Part shown: positions 10,349 to 20,952 of the stretch, piece by piece | Position numbering within the stretch: the first letter of the stretch is position 1 | Layout: each line of letters starts with the position of its first letter | Origin: Nemertoderma westbladi | Taxonomy: Eukaryota; Xenacoelomorpha; Nemertodermatida; Nemertodermatidae | NCBI GenBank assembly: GCA_032718475.1 | Contig: JAUCBJ010004389.1 | Span: 1 to 35,687 of the forward strand | Direction of reading: 5' to 3' | Length of the DNA stretch: 35,687 nt | Position numbers and translations under genes: made by a program | The notes under the pieces: model-generated | Seen by the model: only the letters and a program-made list of their open reading frames with translations | The model's database searches: none | Told to the model about the DNA's origin: nothing

Positions 10349-11198
10349 AGGTTCTTTTGCACTTTAGAAGACCAATCCATGATTTTTTGTAATGTTTTCA
10401 AACTTAACCATACCAATATCATGTCCTAGCACACTTAGGTTTTAATGTAAACAATTTGTTAAATAAAGAACAAAATTATAATTAAAAAAGGCTCTCTTAC
10501 AGTTTGCCGTGCCACCTATATATTCAATATAATTCTATTTAGATTGTAATATACTCTACGGGTACGTGCAATTACACTTTGTTACGTTTAAACTTTTTAT
10601 ACTAGCTAGTTTTTTTTTCTTTTTTAAATGTTCTACAACATATTATCTATTCACTTAATATAAAAATTTTGTTCTAGAGCAAATATTTGTTGTTCTAGAA
10701 CAAAACATAAAAAGCACTAGCTAATTTGTTAATTTTTTTAATCTTTTATTTTATGTTATCTTTGTATAAATTTTTTTACTAGCTAGTTTTTGTTCTTTTT
10801 TTTTAATCTTCTAAAACATATTATCTATTCAGTTAATATAAAGATGTTGTTCTAGAACAAATATTTTTTGATCTAGAATAAAAGATAAAAAGTACTATCT
10901 AATTTGTTAATTTTTTATTGTATGTTACTTTTTTTAACTTTAACTATTTTTAATGTTCTAGAACATATTATCTATTCATTTAAAATAAAAATTATTTTGT
11001 TCTAGAACAAATATTTTAAGATCATTTCATCATTATATCTAAAAGTTGCTATAAGGGCACGGCAAAGTGTAAGAGTCCCTTAAAAAAATGTATATAAAAA
11101 AATATAGTAATAATATTTATCTAGAACACCTGTAACACATAAACAATACTAATACAAATTTAATGGCATGGTCAACTAAATAAAGTGCAAAAGAACCT
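10349..11198. mobile_element. Inverted-repeat element with internal GTTCTAGAAC repeats
   Basis: The ends are AGGTTCTTTTGCACTTTA (10349-10366) and its exact reverse complement (11181-11198). A second inverted pair lies further in and contains TTTGCCGTGCC (about 10502-10514) and GGCACGGCAAA (about 11055-11067). The interior holds about two and a half degenerate tandem units of 165-185 bp. Each has ACTAGCTAGTTTTT, a T-rich run, CATATTATCTATTCA and one or two near-perfect GTTCTAGAAC palindromes. No transposase is present, so this would be a non-autonomous DNA element. I see no clear target duplication. Confidence 0.6.
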
Positions 11199-11244
11199 TG
11201 GTTTATAATTGATCTTGAGCGCTGTTTTATTGTAAATCTTTACC

Positions 11245-11353
11245 CCATGTCAACACTTCGAAAGGCCATGTCAACACTTCGAAAGACCATGTCGTCAACA
11301 CTTCGAAAGGCCATGTCAACACTTCGAAAGACCATGTCGTCAACGCTTCGAAA
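11245..11353 (+). repeat. Short minisatellite, CCATGTCAACACTTCGAAAG
   Basis: Five units of 21-26 bp alternate GGCC and GACC endings, and some carry an extra GTC. Each unit contains the palindrome TTCGAA. The repeat is seen directly and no function is visible. Confidence 0.9.
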
Positions 11354-12112
11354 AGGAAAAATTTGAATTTAAAGAGAATAATAATGATTTTTTATGACAT
11401 GTTTAACGTGATTTTCAAAAAATTCCTCAAGGTGAAGCACGGAGGCACCTGAAAGTATTATTATACGATCAATTGTGCGTCAAATAATACCAAATTTAGC
11501 CATATTGTATTTTCTTCTCGGTGAAAAGCTAAAATATACAGACTATAATAGTATATTTTAAAATACAAATTCAATAATAACTATATATGGTTAGGGTTAG
11601 GTTTAATAGTATTAGTATATGGTATTACAACAATTATTACTAATTATGTAAGTATTTTAGTAATAAGGAATAATATTGTGAAATATATTTTTAACTTTGG
11701 TACTATCAATTCAGTTAATAGTTTTTCGTTACCGGTACAGTAATTACAGTTATTCATTCCAGATCTTGGGGTAGAATTCCCACCTCTACCAGGTTGGTTA
11801 TATAATTAAATAAATCGTTGAACATTGAACTGACATATAGTAGTCATAATTTTTGTTCTAGGCAATATTAAAATCTGATTGCATTTAATTGTTACAAATC
11901 ATAGTGCACATCAAGGAGTGTTAAAAATCAATGCAGTCTTTTATCTGTTGAAAGCTAGTGTTTGTTTAATGTTAGGTAGTCCTACTAGTTTCGTAGGTTA
12001 GCTAGTATTTTTTACGAATTGTAAAGTGTGTTTCGTTACTAATTATTGTACAGAAACAATGTTTTATGTGTTATGGTATCTAATAAATATTTTAGTCATT
12101 TTCCTTTTGAGA
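11354..12112 (-). other. Presumed 3' flank / 3' UTR of the LamG gene
   Basis: This stretch lies downstream (minus strand) of the stop codon of the last LamG exon. It is AT-rich with no further module. ATTAAA-type minus-strand poly-A signals (TTTAAT on the plus strand) occur near 11612, 11885 and 11968, but none stands out. The assignment depends on 12113-12801 being the terminal exon. Confidence 0.35.
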
Positions 12113-12801
12113 CTAGTGATAGGCCGTTTCATTCTCTCCATTATATATATCATCTTCTTTTACAATTTCATCATGAATCAAATTCATATCTACATCTGTT
12201 ATATAACAATTATAATAACGAGCTTGAGCAATATAGCCTTTAAACGCATTCCTGCCACCGCCTTCCCGTTTCCCTATCAACAGAGTGTTCTTAGTATCAG
12301 CTGTACCTCTAGCTGTTGATGGTGTATCAAACTCCAATATCTTATGTTCAACATTTCCTACTTTCTGACTGTAGAACATCACCTTTTTATGTATTGCATT
12401 GACTCCAACAGCCACCATATACCAATCTCCAATATCTGTAGCATCTCGCATTCTAAGCCCAGGAGATACTCCATTTAGAGCATTATAGTATAGGGTTTTA
12501 GCATCAGGGTGTAACCAAAAGTTCGAACCAACAGCAGCTTTATTTCCAAATTCAAATATTGGACCATATATATTAACCATAGGTTTTACAAAAGCTACCA
12601 TGGTAAACGTTTCGGTTAGTAACTCTATACCATGTTGAACTGAAACATATCCGCTACGGAAATTCGTTGCCTGGTTATCGACTCCTGACGGTCCTGGTCC
12701 GAATGATGGACTTCCTTTAATGGTCCCATTCTGGTTTCCCAACATGTCTCTAGCTCCATATTCTATGTTTAATGGCCAGTAAGATAAATATTGGCATTGG
12801 T
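12113..12801 (-). CDS. LamG/ConA-like module exon, terminal (stop-containing)
   Basis: The 5' splice boundary is clear: the minus strand reads TTACAG|ACCAATGCC, giving phase 1 entry and the start DQCQYLSYWPL. The exon encodes a complete LamG_3-like jelly-roll module. In order it has the start YWPL, NGTIKGSPSFGPGPSGVDNQ, SGYVSVQHG, the TFTMVAFVKP strand, NFWLHPDAK, the DWYMVAVGVNA strand, KVMFYSQKVG, TPSTARGTADT and the closing RYYNCY strand. Cysteines in DQCQ and YYNCY probably pair. Unlike the other copies it has no GTTAGT donor after the module. The frame continues past the point where the others splice and ends at TAG (plus 12113-12115), so this is probably the last exon. Its closest sister is 25456-26109 (shared GLRMRDATD and NAIHKKVMF). 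Function is inferred to be carbohydrate or protein binding outside the cell. Confidence 0.85.
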
Positions 12802-13625
12802 CTGTAATGAAACAATAGTCAAGTGTTTGTTGGCTATTTGGCCAGGGCTACTGTATTGTTATTTGTTGGTAACAAACAACAATAAAGTAGTGAAAGTTGC
12901 CACCTAGTTCAACCCTATAGTACCGGGCTATAAAATATAGTTACCGTTTTAATACAGTTCTAGTTAGTACAAGTACCAGGGGGGTCATATTGATCCCCCC
13001 CCCCCCCCCCCCCCCCTCTAAACTCTACAAATTTTAACGAAAACGTCTTGTCCAAATCAGACAGAAAAAATAATTTCGAAAACATTTACTGGGGTGGTTA
13101 TTTTGCAGCACCAAAATTATAAGTAGTGAACAACTTTCATAAAATTTGAAATTTACAATTTTCGGCTAATTGTTTTTCAACACAGGTTTTCTGGGGCGCA
13201 AAATCCATTTGTAAATATTTAAAAATAATCTGATTTCTATAAATGGTTGTTTTAGTCCTCTATGTAGGCAAAAAATGAAAAAATCCAGTAACCAGCACTT
13301 TTTTTCAGTTTGAACAAAAAAATTTTAATTTTTTTATACGATGCTATAAATTCAGATTTTCAGGTTTTCTGGGGCGCTGATTCTAATTGAATACATTTCT
13401 ATTTTACCAGATCATTGCTACTAGTATTTTTCGGTGCAATATGGTAAATTTTGGTGCTAGCACCAAATTTCGTACCCATCAACAAAAAGTACAAGTTTGG
13501 GATGTCCTGTCCAGTCTGTTTTTACTGATTCAATCGGATTCATGACCCTCAAAAACCCGTACAACACAAGAAACACGATGATACTATATATTGATCAATT
13601 TGCTTATTTTCAAACTTTTAACTGA
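12802..13625 (-). repeat. Intron flank duplicated at 21628-22440
   Basis: The sequence just upstream (minus sense) of this exon is nearly the same as that upstream of the exon at 20953-21627. Shared blocks include CAAGTGTTTGTTGGCTATTT, CTATAGTACCGGGCTATAAA and GGTTTTCTGGGGCGC (twice in each). The duplication therefore covered exon plus about 0.8 kb of intron. The main differences are a G/C-tract insertion at 12977-13018 here and small indels. Confidence 0.9.
12979..13016. repeat. G-tract/C-tract hairpin insertion
   Basis: Six G, then TCATATTGAT, then 22 C. The inner bases GGGGGTCA and TGAtCCCCC can pair with a short loop. The duplicated intron at about 21800 lacks the block, going straight from AATACC to TAAACTC, so it was inserted or expanded after duplication. 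A close relative is at 23248-23284. Confidence 0.85.
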
Positions 13626-13730
13626 ACTTTTAACGCAAATTACATCCCTCTCCAGGGGAAAATCTACACAAATAATTACTCCTGATGACTGCTGATTACT
13701 CCCAAAAATAATAATTATTATTATTATTAA

Positions 13731-13802
13731 GATTTAATGATTATAATGATCCCTAGATCCCTTCCTATAATAAATAGGTAATGATTTAAGGGATACGTTT
13801 AA
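13731..13802 (+). repeat. Target-site duplication, left copy (72 bp)
   Basis: A 72-bp segment starting GATTTAATGATTATAATGAT is repeated at 14187-14258 with only a few substitutions. It directly flanks the LINE fragment between them. Confidence 0.9.
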
Positions 13803-14186
13803 CTGACTAAATCACTTGAACAACGAATTGATGGTTGCTACACAAGACTAATAAGGGCAGCCCTAAACATCAGCTGGAGACAACACATGACAAACGCCGA
13901 GCTTTATGGTACAATACCACCTGTATCAACCACCCTCCGTGAACGCAGATTAAGATTCAGTGTGCACTGCTGGCGAAGTAAAGACGAGGTCATACCAGAT
14001 CTACTTTTCTGGTTACCAACTCATGGAAAGCGTAGTCGTGGACGACCGGCCATAACATATATAGATCAACTTGAAAGGGATACTGAACTTGGGAGAAACG
14101 AAATTGCGACAACTATGGAGAATCGGGAAGCCTGGAAGGATCTCATTTCCACTGTCCGAGTTCGCTCGACCTAGTAGTAGTATTAT
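13803..14186 (+). mobile_element. LINE 3' fragment with ORF C-terminus (second LINE family)
   Basis: This plus-strand, heavily 5'-truncated LINE insertion is about 384 bp. It is open from the left junction and encodes the C-terminal tail of a reverse-transcriptase ORF: RIDGCYTRLIRAALNISW, then TNAELYGTIPP, RERRLRFSVHCWRSKDE, WLPTHGKRSRGRP and a stop at 14172-14174. The GHCWR-type and GKRSRGRP motifs are homologous to the C-terminus of the LINE at 7007 but clearly diverged, so this is a different family. The 3' end is a CTAGTAGTAGTATTAT tail with no poly-A. The 72-bp duplications on both sides mark it as a real, complete insertion event. Confidence 0.85.
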
Positions 14187-14258
14187 GATTTAATGATTAT
14201 AATGATCCCTAGATCCCTTTCTATAATAAATGTATAATGATTTAAGGGATACATTTAA
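14187..14258 (+). repeat. Target-site duplication, right copy (72 bp)
   Basis: Second copy of the 13731-13802 segment, starting immediately after the TAG-rich tail of the LINE fragment. Confidence 0.9.
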
Positions 14259-14393
14259 TTAATACATACCAAGAATCTACGAAATTGTAAATTAATAATA
14301 CCATTTTTTATGCATTTGAACTATTAGCTCATTTAAGCCTAATCCTAATCTCATTTAATCAAACTACTCAACCTTGGTCTTTTAAGTATATTT

Positions 14394-14413
14394 GGGGGGG
14401 GGGGGGGGGGGGG
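14394..14413 (+). repeat. Poly-G tract (20 G)
   Basis: Twenty consecutive G followed by TGG, in an otherwise AT-rich intron. Confidence 0.95.
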
Positions 14414-14723
14414 TGGTATTCGTATGGGCCATTATTCGATTCAAAATTTTAAATTTTATTACGATGAGTTTTACCTCATAATTAATTAGGTTGAGCAGAC
14501 CTTTAATAAAATATTTAACAATTAAAAGTACAAAAGTTAACACAATTTACATGGAATATGAACCGTATACATAAATATCAAAAGTGACATGAAATTTTAA
14601 GTTGGTAAATCAAAGTTTCATTATATTTAGTTATTTATGTAAGCTATAGCTGCTTTAGTTTAATACAAAATATTTAACTATTTTGAATCTGGAATAACTT
14701 TAAAATTCCCGCCATTCAAAATT

Positions 14724-14822
14724 GACAACGATGGGCCAACTAACTTAAAACATTAGGCTTTTAGGCTTTGACAAAATTGGGCCACGCAGTCGCGTGTCGC
14801 CACGCAATGGCCCATCGTTGTC
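14724..14822. repeat. Small inverted-repeat unit with perfect 15-bp ends
   Basis: GACAACGATGGGCCA (14724-14738) and its exact reverse complement (14808-14822) bound 99 bp. The inside also contains GGGCCACGC and GCCACGC. It could be a tiny MITE or a hairpin; I see no clear target duplication. Confidence 0.6.
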
Positions 14823-15017
14823 ACTCATTGTAACATTCATATATTATAATCAGATAATGTAACTAATTATAATATTCCAATCTGAGTTACAATGTTCACT
14901 GATCATGGGTAGGGTTGGGTTACGGCTAATCTCTTCTCAGCATAAGAAAGGACATTTAGTGATAATATCGTTAATAAATGTCAGTACGATTAGATGTGAA
15001 AGCTGATGCCACCTACA

Positions 15018-15672
15018 TCCACATGCTCACGCATACCATCCTTTGAGCTTATGATCATCCGATCAGAGAATTGCTGAGGACTTTTAAACAACCTTTACGA
15101 CCTTCAAAACCTTTTCAGAACCCATTCTGATTTCCACATACCTGTCTCTCAATGGGATCTTTTAATAAAATTATATTGTATAGCGTTGCTGCTCAATGAG
15201 ATTCCCCCAAAAGAACCATAGTGTTAGGTTGCCCTTCTTGGAAACTGGCACCAATTTATACATTCAGGTATTTTAAAGACCTCAGGGAGGACTTCTACTC
15301 CAATGGCACAATTGGTCTTAATGTACTTTGCAGCAGCCTTCACTTCAGCAAAGGAGATATCACCAATGGGAACATCTGTGTGTACAGACTCAGACACTGT
15401 TACTTCTATAAAGTTATCAGGCAATACCCTGTCATTATTGAGGAGCTTTTCAAAGTGGGCCTTCCAACCATTGAGGCGATCAGCTGGTAATTCTGCCTTA
15501 ACCTTGATGGTTTGTTGACTTTTTCCGCCCAGTCAGCAAGTTGATCGATTTCCATGCCTGGGATGATTACCTACTGTTGTTGGCATCATCAACCTGCTGG
15601 TTTATAAGCTCCTCTAGATTATCAGAGTACTGCCTATTCAGGGACTTATGCAGCCTTAAATGCATTATTGGC
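15018..15672 (-). pseudogene. Decayed, internally deleted copy of the 6971-9794 LINE
   Basis: Segments match the intact LINE in collinear order: its 7586-7655 region, then its RT region near 8210-8360, then about 8455-8870. Intervening pieces are deleted and there are many frameshifts and substitutions. Residual open stretches still read SVHTDVPIGDISFAEVKAAA-like sequence. Nothing functional is left. No flanking duplication was found. Confidence 0.85.
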
Positions 15673-15686
15673 GTTTTCCCATTTAC

Positions 15687-15830
15687 ATGGTGTCAGATAA
15701 TAACTGTAGACTGTCACTTGATATCTGACGACTGATAGCTATCTTCTGATAGCTGTTGTCGGAAAGCTGTTGTCTTATATCTGTCATGTGATAGCTGTTG
15801 GCTGACATGGTGTCAGATAATGCTGATGGA
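15687..15830 (+). repeat. Short GATAGCTGTYGTC-type repeat in intron
   Basis: About six loose units of GATAGCTGTTGTC/TGTCAGATAA type lie downstream (minus sense) of the exon at 15975-16646. The equivalent place next to the sister exon at 33814-34501 carries the much larger 14-bp minisatellite at 33153-33640. Confidence 0.75.
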
Positions 15831-15974
15831 TGTTGGTTTTTGGCTTAACTTTACCCCTTGACAACTGTTATATAATGACTGATTCTGACAATGGAATACC
15901 GTTTAAACCCACTGGGTTTTGGAGTAAATAATATATTCATAATAATTGAGCATTTTTGGAACAGTGTGACTAAC

Positions 15975-16646
15975 CTGTGTCTCCTGTTTCCTGTATCTCA
16001 AGTTGAATACTTTCATCATAAATGATTTCCATACGAATCTCTGATACATAACAACCATAATAACGAGCATGAGCAATATAGCCTTTAAATACATTCCTGC
16101 CACCACCTTCCCGTTTCCCAATATTCAGAGTTTTCTTAGTATCTGCTGTACCTCTAGCTGTTGATGGTGTATCAAACTCCAATATCTGATGTTCAATATT
16201 TCCTACTTTCCGACTGTAGAACATCACCTTTTTATCCAATGCATTGACTCCAACAGCCACCATATACCAGTCTCCAATATCTGTAGCATCTGGCATTCTA
16301 AGTGTGGATGATACGCCATTTTTAGCATCATATTGTAGGGTTTTAACGTCAGGATATAACCAAACATTTGAACCAATTGCAGCTATATTTCCAAATTCAA
16401 ATATGGGACCATTTATATTCACCATAGGTTTTACAAAAGCTACCATAGTAAACGTCTCTGTTAGTAACTCTATACCATGTTGAACAGAAACATATCCGCT
16501 ATGGAAATTCATTGCCTGGTTATCGATCCCTGCCGGTCCTCGGCTAAATGATGGGCTTGCTTTGATAGTCCCATTTTGTTTTCCCATCTTGTCCTTTGCA
16601 CCATAGCCTCCATTTAATGGCCAGTATGCTTCTTTTTGACATTGAT
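15975..16646 (-). CDS. LamG/ConA-like module exon (internal, phase 1-1)
   Basis: The exon is 672 bp (224 codons) and is bounded on the minus strand by TTTTACAG|ATCAATG and CACAG|GTTAGT. Both boundaries split a codon after its first base. It encodes DQCQKEAYWPLNGGYGAKD, NGTIKASPSFSRGPAG, the TFTMVAFVKP strand, NVWLYPDVKTLQYDAKNG, LRMPDATDIGDWYMVAVG, KVMFYSRKVG, TPSTARGTADT and RYYGCYVSE, ending IQETGDTG at the donor. The cysteines in DQCQ and YYGCY are present. Its closest sister is the frameshifted exon at 33814-34501, with the same C-terminal end and the same downstream intron flank. The open frame extends upstream into the intron, but the acceptor and comparison with the other copies fix the true start. 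Confidence 0.9.
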
Positions 16647-18814
16647 CTGTAAAATAATGTGTAATGATGATTTTTAAACAAATGTACCTACCTCCAATGA
16701 AAATAAATAATGCCATAACTACAAGTTGGCACTGGTATAATTTAATTAATTTTTTTTTACAAAATTAATTTACAAAATTTCTACACCACAAATCTGCATA
16801 AGCATTTCACTAAAAAGAAGACTTCCAATGCCATAAAAGCATCACAATAGGCAAGTTCGAATAGCAATGAACAATAATGCATAACCATTTTAAGCAATAT
16901 ATCGAAAACTACTTAGTCTACTTGCATTTTGATGGTGTCTACACAACTAAATCGATTTGAATAATCCTATTTTTAATTTGGTATTGCCAATGGAAGAAAA
17001 ATTTTTATTGATTTTGAGACATCATTCACATTTTATATCATATCTTTAGAAATTATCTATCTACTCTTGTTTTGAAGGTGTCTACACCACCACCCACAGG
17101 TCGACAATTGCAGTTGTATGTGCATACTATTACTATAATCAGTTAAATATTAATATAACGCATGAATCCTGAAGGATTTTGTTATCATTAACATGTTATC
17201 AATTAGTATTATCCATTAAACATAAGTAAATAAGATAATCAGGAGTAGCTAAAGTCAATTAATGTAAATGTAAAGTTATATGGACTAGGTAGAAGTCACT
17301 AATATTGCAGATGTCATTGCTACCACAGCTCAACTCCAATTCATTTATTGCTACAGATACCAGAGCCATATGCAATGCTGAGTTGAGTGGTTTCCAGGAT
17401 TATTGGTGGCCTCCACAAAAAAGGTATGAGCACAGGGATACACACTAATACACAGGTATAAGGGTTGAAATAACTATTGTCAACTGTGGAATGCTGTGCT
17501 GTCAGCCAGCTACCTGTCTTATTGGTGGCTATGCATGCAACTGCGTGCTGACAGTATGCTGGATGCGCAGCAATTCTGTGTTCCCTGTGTCGCCTGATTA
17601 GCCACTTCCTGCACTTGTTTACTCCTGCCATGGTGCTCTTGAACTGCGACTCATGTTCTGCATTGTGTGGTTCCCCACTTTCACTGCCTCCACGACCAGA
17701 GCAGCCCCTGCTGCAACAGATGAATTGTGTGTTGAGCTCTGGCTCTTTGCTAGGTCACGGATTCCATAACTTGAAAAAAGGACTGAAAACAGGAAGAGCC
17801 ATTCGTTTACAGGGTCCAAAGTAGAAGAAGTGCCTAACAATGCCGGAACGTGGTGGTGGAAGAGTGCAGTGCTCCCATCCATGCTTATGACCTGGAGCAG
17901 GCAATTAACATAATTATTAATTAACTAATTAACTGCTCTTATCTTAGCGTCTCGATGGCCACACATAAATTATACTTAGAAAAATTATAAAGTTTTGACA
18001 GACTACATATGTATCCAATTTGTTTAGATTTCATCGAGGAGTGGCTGAGTTATTAATGTTCTAATATTCAGAGTGACAGAATGAAAGGTCGATTAATGGT
18101 ACCCCTATGCTAAGGCTCACCTTCATTCTTGGCTCGCCCTACATGTGTATACACTGACCAAAAATATCGTAAATATATCCAAGTACAGGATACAACAGTA
18201 ATAAACTAACCAAACCAGAAAGTTAGAGAGATGAAACTAAAAAATTCTAACAACACAATTTCCTACCACAGATGCAAAACATCATTAAATGGAAAAATAC
18301 AAAGGAAAGTTGTTTTAAGTAATCAATCAAATTACCTCTCAACATAACAAATAGCTCTAAAACAATAGTGTTGTTGAGTGAATGCTTCAACAGCACTATT
18401 TTTGTGTTATATGTAAAAAACAAAATAACTATACACCAAACTATGTTATAGTTATTGTCCCTAAAGCTTTGAAGCTTATTTCCTAGGTGGCTTTATATTA
18501 CTTAATTAGAAATACAGTATTAGACACAACACCCTAACCTAAAACTAATGTAAATCGTAATTAATATGTGAGTGATAATACCAAAACCAATAAAGGACAA
18601 TATTAAATGGGTAATAATGGAGGATGCAATATTGTCTACCAAGTGAGATATGGTACGATGTGAGATGGTGTCGGGTATTTACATGAGTAAACAGTGAGAG
18701 AGCAATATAGTGTTAAAGACAACCTAAACACTTCATATTAATATTGGGTGAAGCACAAACAAAGTTAAATTATTATATGGTGATGGATATTGTACAGTAG
18801 AAGGAATAGTATAC
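16647..18814 (-). other. Intron, mostly unique AT-rich sequence
   Basis: No exon-like module is seen. A GC-richer stretch at about 17340-17890 has short open frames on both strands without any recognisable domain; it may be an unidentified repeat. A small hairpin (AATAGTGTTGTTGA paired with TCAACAGCACTATT) lies at about 18366-18402. Confidence 0.5.
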
Positions 18815-18900
18815 ATCCGGTAATTAGATGATAACCATTGTTGTACAAGTAAAGGCGACAATAATATGTTAGAAGTTGGAGGGCCGGCCCTTCACAGTCA
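18815..18900 (+). repeat. Target-site duplication, left copy (86 bp)
   Basis: The segment starts ATCCGGTAATTAGATGATAA and ends CCGGCCCTTCACAGTCA. It recurs at 19926-20010 with one base deleted and one substitution at most. It abuts the 3' end of the LINE. Confidence 0.95.
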
Positions 18901-19925
18901 CTACTAGGATCGGCATGCTGCATTGCAGCTGCAATTTTAAGAATGCTGTGCCGGCTTATCGACAAAATTGCACCGCCACAACTCCCTATCACCCATGACA
19001 TTTGCTAGATCATCCGCATCTTCAAGGCCAGTGTCCTTTAAGATGGGTCTCAAGAAAGTCATGGGCTGTCCACCATGCTTATTCACTCCATGAGGCTGCC
19101 AAAGTACAAGATTATGCACTGGCTGGTCCTCACGGCAAAAGCAATGTCCTGCAAAGTGGGGGCGATTTTATTCTAGTGTCAAGATTGGGGGAACCAATGA
19201 GACACCTCCAATGTTATATAGTGTCTGGTTGGAGATGTGTGCATTGAACTTGACACAATTAACCCGGCGCAGCATTCTTATGAATGTGCCGTCCAGAGAT
19301 TTGGTGTCCTCAGCAGTTAGAGCCCAGCATGGACTCCCATAGAGGAGTACTGGAATTACTGCTGCTCTAAATAACCGGACCTTAAGTTTCCGATTAATTC
19401 TCGATGACTTCCAAATCCTGGAAAGCCTATTCAAGGCTGCCCATGCCTTTCCCTTACATATTCGAAGGTCCTCACCTGACTTCCGGATCCATGATCCCAG
19501 GTAACAGAAGTCATCCACATGCTCAAGCATGCCATCTTTTGAGCTTATGCTCATCCGATCAGAGACTTGCTGAGGACTTTTAAAGTTAACTGTCAAAATT
19601 TTGGTCTTTCTGGAGTTAATAAAAAGACCAACACTAGAAGCAGCATGTTCTAATGAGCTGAGGAGCCATTGGGCTCCCTCTAGTGATTCTGAGAGTACTC
19701 CTAAGTCATCAGCAAAGTCTAGATCAGTTAGGTACTTGGCAGGATTTCCTCGACTTCTGGAGCCAGTAGGTGGAGTTATCATCACCCCATCATCATTATG
19801 ATGATCTAAGGACATGCGTAGAACATAGTCAACAACAATTATGAACAAGAATGGTGCAAGTGTGTCTCCCTGGAGGACGCCCCATAACACTTCATATGGT
19901 TCTGTGTCACCGTCAGAACTTTGTA
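18901..19925 (-). mobile_element. 5'-truncated LINE copy, one nonsense mutation
   Basis: Close copy of the LINE at 6971-9794, covering the 3' third: RT motif B (GVLQGDTLAP), motif C (FADD) and the C-terminal tail. Homology stops at about 19915. A 10-nt stretch (19916-19925) with no counterpart in the longer copy lies between the element and the right duplication. The frame is open except that the GAACAA (Glu-Gln) of the intact copy reads GAATAA here (stop at 19168-19170). The 3' end CTACTAGG...GCTGCATTGCAGC is identical to that of the other copy. It cannot encode a working enzyme. Confidence 0.95.
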
Positions 19926-20010
19926 ATCCGGTAATTAGATGATAACCATTTTGTACAAGTAAAGGCGACAATAATATGTTAGAAGTTGGAGGGCCGGCCC
20001 TTCACAGTCA
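19926..20010 (+). repeat. Target-site duplication, right copy (85 bp)
   Basis: Second copy of 18815-18900, with the inner GTTG reduced to TTG. It immediately follows the 5' junction of the LINE. Confidence 0.95.
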
Positions 20011-20952
20011 AGATGAGTATGTGTAGTTAGAGTTCAGGTTCCTTGATTAATGTGCTAATAGTAGTAGTGTGACCAGATGTTGGAGTTATTGGTTTATCGG
20101 TGTATCAACATGTCGATATAAGGGGACTTCTTTCCTAGAGTGTAGTTTCTACATAAAATATCACCTTTCTCAAACCATTTGTCATTTAAGATTTATTGTT
20201 ATTGTACGTTGTTCGCAATGAAGTTGCAATAACATCATTGGTATATTGGTGAGATGCACAGTACGACTAGTTTGATATCATAACATAATACGTTGTCAGT
20301 CACACAACCATTATTATTTATGACACTTCTTCTGGGGTCTATACAAATAGCTCGACCTGAGTCCTACAGCAGGTTCCCTATCCGAACCCAGATAGTCCCT
20401 TCTCACTATCTGTGAGAAATGAGTTAGATATCTAACTAAGGTGCACTCGGGAATCGGATTAAGACTTTCGACATTCTCACCATCCCACGAAAGTGTAACA
20501 AATTAATCTTCTTATATATAACTTTACTGAAAGTAACTATATACACGAACTTACAACTACAGCATACTTATTGTACTTATTGTACTGTAGTACTATATTC
20601 TATTTATTTTTACACTGCACAAGGTGGTGAGATCTAATCTGGATTTAAAGATTGTGATGCGGTGAATAGTTTACCATTACTGATTGATATTTTTGTATGT
20701 GTCAATGGCCATATCAAAAAATTTGTTATTCAGTGCTATTTTACACTTAGTGTTACAACAATGTCCTTTAAGTTACCAGCTAGCTTTATTATCTATGAGA
20801 TTATTATTTTGTTGTAATTGGTTTTATTGATCATTAGTTCAGGTAATAGTAAATATCTAAATTAAATTGTATCATTAAAACCAAAGCATACATCATACTT
20901 TCTTGTATTATTATAGAGGTAAAAATAATTTACTTATATATTACTTACTAAC
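20011..20952 (-). other. Intron, no feature recognised
   Basis: AT-rich unique sequence between the LINE insertion and the next exon (minus sense). I see no repeat or gene. Confidence 0.5.

Noticed and set aside
16647-16716. Met and hydrophobic stretch just upstream of the 15975-16646 module (MALFIFIGG...), as signal peptide
   Set aside because: A good acceptor (TTTTACAG) lies between it and the module and all sister exons start at the same place; it is intron read-through. The same applies to 34502-34568.
20330-20420. GGTTCGG-type sequence as a SINE/tRNA B box
   Set aside because: No matching A box at the right distance and no clover-leaf fold; not supported.
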